A DNA stretch of 9,577 bases from an uncultured Collinsella sp. (lineage in GTDB: Bacteria > Actinomycetota > Coriobacteriia > Coriobacteriales > Coriobacteriaceae), in NCBI GenBank assembly GCA_900752345.1, contig CAADVA010000034.1:1-9577 (forward strand), read 5' to 3'. Within the stretch, counting starts at the first letter, position 1. Each line of letters opens with the position of its first letter. This document shows positions 1 through 3,993 of the stretch, in pieces. The position numbers were made by a program, and so were the translations under genes. The notes under the pieces are model-generated. The model was not told the DNA's origin. It was given only the letters and a program-made list of their open reading frames with translations, and made no database searches.

Positions 1-2
1 GC

Positions 3-272
3 CGCCGCGGCCGGCGGCGGCGCCCCGCCCCCCCCCCGTGGAAGCGGCCGGCCCACCCCCCAGGGCGCGGGCAGGCCGCCGACAGGTCGGCCGAGCCGTC
101 GACGCGCTCGCCGCGCCTGGACTTCGGCGCCGTCACGAACCTGTGCGACGCCACCTCGGCGCTCACCGCCGAGGGCGACCTGCACAGCTCCCTGGCGATC
201 TCCCTGCACGAGGCCCTGCGCTCCAGCATCCTCTGGACCGTGTCCCGCTCGTGCCTGGTGAGCCTGCCGTAG
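3..272 (+). CDS. C-terminal part of an unrecognised GC-rich protein
   Basis: The frame is open from the window edge to a TAG at 270-272 and gives about 89 residues. The first 40 or so are low-complexity Arg/Pro, including a run of ten C at 28-37, and may be sequencing noise or a disordered linker. From about position 111 the reading becomes protein-like (LDFGAVTNLCDATSALTAEG, then an amphipathic helix around SLHEALRSSILWTVSRSC). Codons end almost always in G or C, unlike the AT-richer small genes that follow, so this stretch has a different origin or sits at an island joint. I recognise no family. The start lies outside the window. Confidence 0.4.
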   Translation, partial: RRGRRRRPAPPPWKRPAHPPGRGQAADRSAEPSTRSPRLDFGAVTNLCDATSALTAEGDLHSSLAISLHEALRSSILWTVSRSCLVSLP

Positions 273-311
273 GCCCTCGGGGCCGCCTCCGCGGAACCCT
301 TTTTCCTCTTT

Positions 312-354
312 CCGGACCGGCCGTCCTCCGATCTCCCGGTGCCGGCCGGTCCGG
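312..354 (+). terminator. GC-rich 12-bp hairpin, possible terminator without T-tract
   Basis: CCGGACCGGCCG (312-323) pairs perfectly with CGGCCGGTCCGG (343-354) around a 19-base loop. It lies 39 bases after the stop of the preceding CDS and directly before the structured repeat. No T-run follows; long stems without a U-tract act as terminators in many actinobacteria. A similar GC-rich hairpin stands at the same relative place before the second repeat copy. Confidence 0.45.
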
Positions 355-360
355 CCCTCA

Positions 361-437
361 GGGTATCGGGTTCCCACATTCATCCGCACATGTGCGGATG
401 AATGTGGGAGGTGTTCGGATGAAGTTGATAATCAAGG
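361..437 (+). repeat. Structured repeat, copy 1
   Basis: A 77-base unit that recurs inverted at 3456-3531 with roughly 80-85 percent identity by hand alignment. In order it contains the conserved start GGGTATCG (361-368), a long palindrome (372-409), a Shine-Dalgarno GGGAGG (406-411), a start codon ATG (419-421), and a 22-base block (416-437) identical in both copies. Sequence beyond 437 differs between copies, so the unit ends there. I see no transposase or recombinase nearby. Confidence 0.8.
372..409 (+). promoter_or_regulatory. 38-bp perfect palindrome overlapping a ribosome binding site
   Basis: Bases 372-390 and 391-409 are exact reverse complements with no central spacer. The last four stem bases (406-409) are the first four of the Shine-Dalgarno GGGAGG. 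In RNA the hairpin would therefore partly bury the ribosome binding site of the 419-574 gene. As DNA it could equally be a recombinase or nuclease target. Confidence 0.7.
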
Positions 438-574
438 CTTCGATAGCAAACGCAATTTGGTTTTTGATATATGGACGAATTCCTCGTCAGGAGGGTAAAA
501 TGGTGCCGACGGCAGCCCAAGTTGTAGAGAGCTGGGCAGAGCCGTTGCTTAATGAAGTTGGGTCATCGTCTTAG
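419..574 (+). CDS. 51-aa small membrane peptide started inside the repeat
   Basis: ATG at 419 follows GGGAGG (406-411) by seven bases, a strong ribosome binding site, and the frame runs to TAG at 572-574. The first six residues (MKLIIK) come from the repeat. Residues 3-19 (LIIKASIANAIWFLIYG) form a hydrophobic stretch that could cross the membrane; a Pro/Arg turn and an acidic amphipathic tail follow. An internal ATG at 500 has its own GGAGGG and would give a 24-aa product. The stop overlaps the stop of the convergent gene (571-696) by two bases. No family recognised. The length is too short for sequence alone to prove expression. Confidence 0.4.
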   Translation: MKLIIKASIANAIWFLIYGRIPRQEGKMVPTAAQVVESWAEPLLNEVGSSS

Positions 575-696
575 CGACGGTGGCCTTTCTTTTTGGGCTT
601 CGAACCCTGCTTGAGTGCCTTGGAAAGGACGACAAGGGCCGTGAGGAGCGAGACCATAGCAGTCAGGAGCTTCACGAGCTCAGTGAAATCGGTCAT
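571..696 (-). CDS. 41-aa hydrophobic peptide, type I or holin-like toxin candidate
   Basis: Reading leftward from ATG at 696 gives a short polar N-terminus (MTDFTELVK), one membrane-length helix (LLTAMVSLLTALVVL, about residues 10-24) and a strongly basic tail (KALKQGSKPKKKGHRR). This layout is typical of type I toxins and of the small holin-like toxins of Gram-positive bacteria. The ATG at 702 is only two bases from the Shine-Dalgarno GGGAGG (complement of 705-710), whereas 696 is eight bases away, so 696 is preferred. The GGAGG pairs with CCTCC (complement of 718-722) in a five-base stem with an eight-base loop, so translation may be blocked in the full-length mRNA, a known trait of type I toxins. 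No antitoxin RNA could be identified with certainty. Confidence 0.6.
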   Translation of the reverse strand: MTDFTELVKLLTAMVSLLTALVVLSKALKQGSKPKKKGHRR

Positions 697-759
697 GGGC
701 ATCACCTCCCATCGGATGGAGGGCTCTGCCCGGCACGAGGGCTGCCGACAGCAAGGACG

Positions 760-768
760 ATTCTATCA
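760..768 (-). promoter_or_regulatory. Extended -10 promoter for the 41-aa peptide
   Basis: Leftward the sequence reads TGATAGAAT: a -10 hexamer TAGAAT (five of six matches to TATAAT) with the TGn extension. No -35 match stands 17 bases upstream (CGGGCG). Transcription would start near 753 and leave a leader of about 55 bases that contains the hairpin over the ribosome binding site. Confidence 0.4.
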
Positions 769-815
769 GAGCGGCTGACTCCCGCCCGATTATTACCATC
801 CCACCGCGCCTGTGC

Positions 816-845
816 AAAAAAGAGGGCCGCCAAACAGCGACCCTC
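816..845 (-). terminator. Rho-independent terminator on the - strand without an obvious gene
   Basis: On the - strand GAGGGTCGC (845-837) pairs with GCGGCCCTC (830-822), nine pairs including one G-T, with a six-base loop, followed by six T (821-816). This is a textbook terminator. No - strand reading frame precedes it: the region to its right is the leader of the + strand gene 942-1379. It may end a short RNA begun around 855-865, where TAAATA could act as a -10. Confidence 0.65.
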
Positions 846-882
846 CAGCGAAAGTGCATGTTATTTAGGACAGTCAAATTCT

Positions 883-909
883 TTGAAAAACAAATGGATG
901 CTGTAGAAT
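883..909 (+). promoter_or_regulatory. Possible promoter of the 942-1379 gene
   Basis: TTGAAA at 883-888 and TAGAAT at 904-909 are separated by 15 bases, slightly short; TTTGAA at 882 would give 16. Both hexamers are good matches to the vegetative consensus. The start codon lies about 33 bases beyond the -10. Confidence 0.4.
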
Positions 910-941
910 TACAAATAAGAGTCACCCGGAAGGAGCGATCG

Positions 942-1379
942 ATGAAAAGCAAACGATTTGTCCTGAATGCACTTCTGGTAGTAGCAATATTGACGCTCTT
1001 CGTCTTTTCGTACTCATACATGAATCAGCCAAGATTTGGATATGCTTTATACGCTGTTTTTTCCGGCGAAACAACTTACAACACTATAGGCTTCATTGAC
1101 GCAATCTTTTTCTATGTAGTCGGCCCCGTATCAAGCGAACTGGTCGCTTTTGTTGTCAGCTACAACCTGAATCAACAAAGCCAAACTCACTCAGCGACTT
1201 CGGCCAAACAAGGAATCAATCTCTTCGCAATAATGATAATTCTGCAAATTGCGACCATGTTGATTATCGCCCTGACCGCAACAAACGTTTTGAAGTATGA
1301 GTTCGGATTCATCGCGAGCTGTCTCATGGCAATTGCCGCGGGTATAGCGGTTTCGTATACGACACCGGCAAAGAAGTAG
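942..1379 (+). CDS. Four-helix integral membrane protein of unknown function
   Basis: The 145-aa frame begins at ATG 942, preceded by AAGGAGCG at a good distance, and ends at TAG 1377-1379. Four hydrophobic segments are visible: about residues 7-25, 49-73, 92-114 and 121-139. Residues 26-48 (including YMNQPRFGYALYAVFSG) and the polar linker 74-91, rich in Gln, Ser and Thr, connect them. The N-terminus MKSKR is positive, which suggests it stays in the cytoplasm. There is no catalytic or binding motif I can name. Codon use is more AT-rich than in the core genes to the right, consistent with accessory origin. A type of small membrane or immunity protein is possible but unsupported. Confidence 0.75.
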   Translation: MKSKRFVLNALLVVAILTLFVFSYSYMNQPRFGYALYAVFSGETTYNTIGFIDAIFFYVVGPVSSELVAFVVSYNLNQQSQTHSATSAKQGINLFAIMIILQIATMLIIALTATNVLKYEFGFIASCLMAIAAGIAVSYTTPAKK

Positions 1380-1394
1380 ATAAACTAACAGGGC

Positions 1395-1596
1395 CTATTT
1401 GGAATCCGAATCGTCCATGGAACCGTCGATGCCGGTTTTGGTGTCGTCATCCGTATTGGAATCGTCATCCTTGGGGCTTATAGGACACACATTTTGTCCT
1501 ATAAGCCCCGATCAATTCATACTCCTCATCCTCGCCGAATTGCGAGTATGGCAGAATCGGCACTGGATGGCAGCGCGCTAGGCCGTGTCCGCGGAG
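1395..1596 (-). pseudogene. Frameshifted C-terminal remnant of an acidic protein
   Basis: On the - strand one frame, open after the TAA at 1599-1597, reads through residues such as VPILPYSQFGEDEEYELIGA and stops at TGA 1467-1465. A second frame, entered near 1470, continues with KDDDSNTDDDTKTGIDGSMD and ends DSDSK at TAG 1397-1395. Removing one C from the CCCC at the hairpin edge would join them into a single Asp/Ser-rich tail. No start codon remains in the upstream part, and a run of nine G (complement of 1600-1608) lies just before it. The reading is compositional only, so this may also be chance open frame. Confidence 0.35.
1473..1509. other. 15-bp perfect hairpin, 7-base loop
   Basis: GGGGCTTATAGGACA (1473-1487) pairs exactly with TGTCCTATAAGCCCC (1495-1509) around CACATTT. 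It lies 94 bases after the stop of the 942-1379 gene and inside the acidic - strand remnant. No T-tract follows on either strand. It could be a terminator of the T-less type for the + strand gene, or the footprint of a mobile element. Confidence 0.6.
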
Positions 1597-1800
1597 TTAC
1601 CCCCCCCCGTTTTTATCGTAACAGCTGATTCTAGGGACGCTTCAAAAAGTCAACCGAGGGTTTTGTCCCGTCAAGACGCCGAACGAGAATTACGTACCGC
1701 CAAGAGCCTCAAAACACGCCCCTCGCGGAACAGAATCCTCACTCGATTTCCATGCAGAGTAAAAACGTCAATCAATCATCCTCCGCAACGTCTATCCACC
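1597..1800. other. No supported gene; contains a nine-C tract
   Basis: Neither strand carries a frame with a ribosome binding site or protein-like composition here. The only notable feature is C9 at 1600-1608, a homopolymer that is prone to slippage both in cells and in sequencing. Confidence 0.5.
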
Positions 1801-1830
1801 AAAAAGGCCGCCCCACGTGGAGCGGCCTTT
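1801..1830 (-). terminator. Rho-independent terminator after the 1864-2283 gene
   Basis: On the - strand AAAGGCCGC (1830-1822) pairs with GCGGCCTTT (1811-1803), and the T-run continues to 1801. The loop contains the small palindrome CCACGTGG. It begins 34 bases after the stop codon of the - strand gene and fits it. Confidence 0.8.
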
Positions 1831-1863
1831 GCTCGCAGCTTTTTACTGATAGTTACTCAAAAA

Positions 1864-2283
1864 TTATTCCAACACATCCACAGAAGAGCAGCGAATCGTA
1901 TTTTTCTTTCGGGAATCGAGAAAATAGCCTACCTTGACTTTAGACCCAACGCTCACGGGGCTATCGCTTACATAGCGCGTATGTTCTGAATCAACCAGAA
2001 TGGTCAGACGATCAGACCCGTCGTTATATGGATCTTCGCTTTCGACCGACATGGTAAAATCGCCAGAGCTGTCAACGTTCAACACCAATCCGCTCACGAA
2101 CCACAAATGTGAATAGTCACCTCCGCTATCTTTTTGGCAACACTCCACTTTTAGAAATAGCGCAGAGAATGCGAACACGGCAACTGATATAGCGATGAAA
2201 ACCTTAACGCCACTCCCCTTGCCATAAAATACAAATTTATTCGCCAAAGAAAAATACCCCTGCCTTATCCGTGTAATTAGCAT
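1864..2283 (-). CDS. Membrane-anchored protein with a small beta-rich domain
   Basis: The frame gives 139 residues from ATG 2283 to TAA 1864-1866. One hydrophobic helix (about residues 26-45) follows a basic N-terminus, and the remaining 90 or so residues are polar and probably outside the cytoplasm. The outer part alternates beta-like segments (WFVSGLVLNVDSSGDFTMSV; DRLTILVDSE; VSVGSKVKVGYF), a pattern like small OB-type barrels; this is inference, not a recognised family. No good ribosome binding site precedes ATG 2283, so a TTG start at residue 13 is possible. Cys-48 and Cys-49 just after the helix do not form a standard lipobox. A terminator at 1801-1830 follows, suggesting a single-gene unit. 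Confidence 0.7.
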   Translation of the reverse strand: MLITRIRQGYFSLANKFVFYGKGSGVKVFIAISVAVFAFSALFLKVECCQKDSGGDYSHLWFVSGLVLNVDSSGDFTMSVESEDPYNDGSDRLTILVDSEHTRYVSDSPVSVGSKVKVGYFLDSRKKNTIRCSSVDVLE

Positions 2284-2302
2284 AGTACTACGTTAACGTG
2301 CT

Positions 2303-2335
2303 CATGGCTGTGGGTTGGTTTAACCTACAGCCATG
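2303..2335. other. 14-bp hairpin with one G-T pair
   Basis: CATGGCTGTGGGTT (2303-2316) pairs with AACCTACAGCCATG (2322-2335) around a five-base loop; the only non-standard pair is G2312-T2326. It lies 20 bases upstream of the - strand gene 1864-2283 and before a + strand frame. The neighbouring ACGTTAACGT (2290-2299) is itself palindromic. There is no T-tract; the role is unknown. Confidence 0.55.
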
Positions 2336-2378
2336 CTAAAGTTGCCAAAAGGGGCACAAAGGCCAATACGTTTGCGCC

Positions 2379-2639
2379 ATGCCGGCACAGCGACCTGGCA
2401 TCGTATGCACCGGCGGGATCGTCGCTGGCCTGCAAGGAGGGCATATCCACGCGCTCATGGTCGCCGGAGGCCTCGTGATGCAGCACGCGCCGGGCGGCGA
2501 CTGGAAGCGCGTCGATTGGGACGTGCTTGCCGCCTGGCTCGACAGATACGGTTACAAGGTCGCTGATTGCGAGACGGAGACCCTTCCGACCGCCGACGCG
2601 GCGAGTGGGAACGCGAGGGTAAAAACGCATCGTCGCTGA
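2379..2639 (+). CDS. Hypothetical GC-rich 86-aa ORF, possibly a gene fragment
   Basis: ATG 2379 to TGA 2637-2639. Third positions are strongly G/C and the composition is protein-like, with a Gly/His/Ala-rich N-terminal half and an aromatic helix-like stretch (DWKRVDWDVLAAWLDRYGYK, about residues 41-60) before a Thr/Ala/Arg tail. There is no convincing ribosome binding site before 2379 and the upstream in-frame stop lies at 2337, so it may be the surviving part of a larger gene. Its base use differs from the AT-rich genes on both sides, as expected in a mosaic island. No family recognised. Confidence 0.4.
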   Translation: MPAQRPGIVCTGGIVAGLQGGHIHALMVAGGLVMQHAPGGDWKRVDWDVLAAWLDRYGYKVADCETETLPTADAASGNARVKTHRR

Positions 2640-2686
2640 ACCAGTGAGTCAGTATTCTTTAGTTGGATGATGGATATTGAAATTGA

Positions 2687-2715
2687 TTAACGAGATAATG
2701 TGCATATCTCATAAT
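2687..2715 (+). promoter_or_regulatory. Likely promoter of the two small genes at 2748-3113
   Basis: TTAACG (2687-2692, four of six) and CATAAT (2710-2715, five of six) are exactly 17 bases apart. Transcription would start near 2722, giving a leader of about 26 bases before the first small ORF. A short inverted repeat (GAGATA/TATCTC) overlaps the spacer and might bind a regulator. Confidence 0.45.
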
Positions 2716-2747
2716 GTATGCGTTGCACCATGAGAGAGGGGTCTGTC

Positions 2748-2861
2748 ATGAGCTGGAAACCGAGAAAATGCGTTATCGCCGGTCTCGTGACAACCGGTCC
2801 TGACGGCGGCTTGTTTGCAACCGCAATGACATCGTACCGACTTTTCACTTGCATGTTCTGA
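2748..2861 (+). CDS. 37-aa small ORF upstream of a membrane peptide
   Basis: ATG 2748 to TGA 2859-2861, with GAGAGGGG at 2733-2740 as ribosome binding site. The peptide starts basic (MSWKPRK), has a mildly hydrophobic middle (CVIAGLVTTGPDGGLFATAM) and ends RLFTCMF. Its stop codon runs directly into the AAAGG that serves the next gene, whose ATG is 12 bases further on. This arrangement fits translational coupling or a leader peptide. No family recognised, and too short to be sure. Confidence 0.4.
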   Translation: MSWKPRKCVIAGLVTTGPDGGLFATAMTSYRLFTCMF

Positions 2862-2873
2862 AAGGCAGTTGCC

Positions 2874-3113
2874 ATGCTGTCGCAAAATCAATCGAGATAC
2901 TTGGTCACAATCGGCTTTGCCCTGCTTGCATTACTCTTTGCTAGCGACCTTTTGCTGAAACCGCCCAAGGAACTCGTTTTGCTTGCCATAGACTGCATTT
3001 CCGCCCTTTACTTTACGGCAACCCTATTCGTCGGACTAAAGGAGAGGAAAAAAGGCGCAGTCGTTGCGTCCGCCGTAGGCGTGATCACAGCCATTGCCTC
3101 ATTCTTTATCTGA
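2874..3113 (+). CDS. 79-aa membrane protein, probably three helices
   Basis: ATG 2874 is preceded by AAAGG at 2861-2865 with eight bases between. Hydrophobic segments lie at about residues 9-27, 34-55 and 61-79, the last ending at the C-terminus (GVITAIASFFI). The short loops contain Lys/Pro (KPPKE) and a basic KERKK that should face the cytoplasm. Almost nothing remains outside the membrane, so it may act by oligomerising or by binding another membrane protein. It follows the 37-aa ORF in one probable transcript. Function unknown; a holin-like or immunity role would be guesswork. Confidence 0.65.
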   Translation: MLSQNQSRYLVTIGFALLALLFASDLLLKPPKELVLLAIDCISALYFTATLFVGLKERKKGAVVASAVGVITAIASFFI

Positions 3114-3125
3114 CACATTGGTGAT

Positions 3126-3455
3126 CTAGGGGCGATATCGTAGGAAAACGACCGGGAGAGCCAGGACCAGATTGCCCGGGTTGCCCGGTCGGCTCGCGCG
3201 ACGGCGCGGCGGGTCGACAGAAAGCTCTCCGGACTTCACGCCGTTTCTGATCGCATTGTAGACAGCCAACTCGTCTTCGCAGTCGGCGAGCACGCGGTGT
3301 GCGTCGTCGTTTTGGATGTACAGTAAATCTCGAAGGTCCTCCATGCACCAGCGTCCGAGATCTGGCCATGCGCGTCGCGCGAGCTGATAAGTGTCGATCG
3401 CGATGTTGTAGTTAAAGTCCAGGCCAAAGCCGTCCCAGGCAGAACGGCATTGTTT
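3126..3455 (-). pseudogene. C-terminal remnant of a DnaQ-like 3'-5' exonuclease
   Basis: The - strand frame is open from the edge of repeat copy 2 to TAG 3128-3126. It reads DFNYNIAIDTYQLARRAWPD, then MEDLRDLLYI and DDAHRVLADCEDELAVYNAI. The IDTYQLARR element and the HRVLAD motif (His, four residues, Asp) match the C-terminal half of the DnaQ/DEDD exonuclease fold, which ends in the HxAxxD-type catalytic motif. The N-terminal half with the DxE motif is absent, and the sequence upstream switches to the repeat at 3456, where an in-frame TAA lies. The tail after about SGELS is Pro/Arg-rich and may be out of frame. The family call is from motif and pattern memory. Confidence 0.6.
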
Positions 3456-3531
3456 CCTTGATTATCAACTTCATCCGGACACTTCCCGCATTCATCCGTG
3501 TGTGTACGGATGAATGCGGGGTTCGATACCC
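3456..3531 (-). repeat. Structured repeat, copy 2 (inverted)
   Basis: Read on the - strand it begins GGGTATCG (3531-3524), then a hairpin with 15-base arms (3520-3506 and 3499-3485) and a six-base loop, then GGGAAG, ATG (3474-3472) and the same final block ending AATCAAGG at 3456. The two differences in each arm relative to copy 1 are matched by complementary changes in the opposite arm. The ATG here opens only a 20-codon frame across the exonuclease remnant. The ribosome binding site is weaker than in copy 1. Confidence 0.8.
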
Positions 3532-3558
3532 CGGCGGCCTGATCGGCAGACCGCCGGG
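3530..3558 (-). terminator. GC-rich hairpin after the ABC transporter operon
   Basis: CCCGGCGG (3530-3537) pairs with CCGCCGGG (3551-3558) with a 13-base loop, starting six bases past the stop of the 3564-3992 gene and merging into repeat copy 2. There is no T-tract. Position suggests a terminator for the - strand operon, and matches the hairpin at 312-354 before copy 1. Confidence 0.45.
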
Positions 3559-3563
3559 AGTTC

Positions 3564-3992
3564 TCACTCCTCGATAAAAGCCGGCACTCGGTTAGTCCTG
3601 CGCATCTTGAAATCGCCAGTCTCGTGGGAGACGTAGAGAATGCCGTCCATCCCATCTCGTGATGCATACGACAGGTGAACTGAACCGCAATCCGATCCAT
3701 CATTGTCGAGAAGATCGAACGAATTCGGGTCGCTCGTTGCGGCCAAACGACCACTCAGACAAGAGCCATCGTCATTACAGATTTGCCATTCCATGTCTTC
3801 GCCTGCAAGAATCGCCATAGACGGCCTGGTCGCGCCATCGTTGACATACATCCCGTCTATGCCAAACCCATTTTCAGCGCCATCGATGAACGACTGCTCG
3901 GACCTATACCTCGCAAATGATGCACATAGCACCATTGCAAGACAAAGTACAAAGCCAACAATCGCTATCTTTGCATAGCTCTTGCCTATCAT
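3564..3992 (-). CDS. Membrane-anchored extracytoplasmic protein coupled to the ABC transporter
   Basis: The upstream GTG at 4001 overlaps the Shine-Dalgarno GGGAGG itself (complement of 4001-4006), so ATG 3992, eight bases from GGAGG, is the better start, giving 142 residues. Residues 7-26 are one hydrophobic helix (AKIAIVGFVLCLAMVLCASF); no standard lipobox is present. The rest is polar, acidic and likely extracytoplasmic, with beta-like segments (GFGIDGMYVNDG; HLSYASRDGMDGILYVSHET) and Cys at 72, 78 and 102. It begins one base after the stop of the ABC gene, and its ribosome binding site lies within that gene's last codons, so translation should be coupled. It probably works with the transporter, perhaps as accessory or immunity protein; this is inferred from position. 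Confidence 0.7.
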   Translation of the reverse strand: MIGKSYAKIAIVGFVLCLAMVLCASFARYRSEQSFIDGAENGFGIDGMYVNDGATRPSMAILAGEDMEWQICNDDGSCLSGRLAATSDPNSFDLLDNDGSDCGSVHLSYASRDGMDGILYVSHETGDFKMRRTNRVPAFIEE

Positions 3993-3993
3993 G

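Noticed and set aside
38..574. A 178-aa frame reading through from the GC-rich edge into the 51-aa peptide
   Set aside because: It crosses a hairpin, the palindrome and a better ribosome binding site at 406-411, and its N-terminal part is an out-of-phase reading of the 3-272 frame.
580..906. A + strand 108-aa frame opposite the toxin candidate
   Set aside because: It has no ribosome binding site, runs through a - strand terminator, and its opening residues mirror the opposite-strand gene.
680..1021. A - strand 113-aa frame across 680-1021
   Set aside because: It reads through a strong terminator at 816-845 and overlaps the 5' ends of better supported genes.
1585..1989. A + strand 134-aa frame
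   Set aside because: It crosses the terminator at 1801-1830 and runs antisense into a better gene; composition is not protein-like.
2325..2630. A - strand 101-aa frame opposite 2379-2639
   Set aside because: Start and stop fit no signals and the + strand frame has the more natural residue composition; both remain uncertain.
361..3531. Integron-like cassette array, with the hairpins as attC sites
   Set aside because: The hairpins differ in sequence and size, show no consistent core site, gene orientations are mixed, and no integron integrase is present.
3236..3754. A - strand 172-aa frame spanning repeat copy 2
   Set aside because: It passes from one gene's alternate frame through the repeat and into the exonuclease remnant out of phase.
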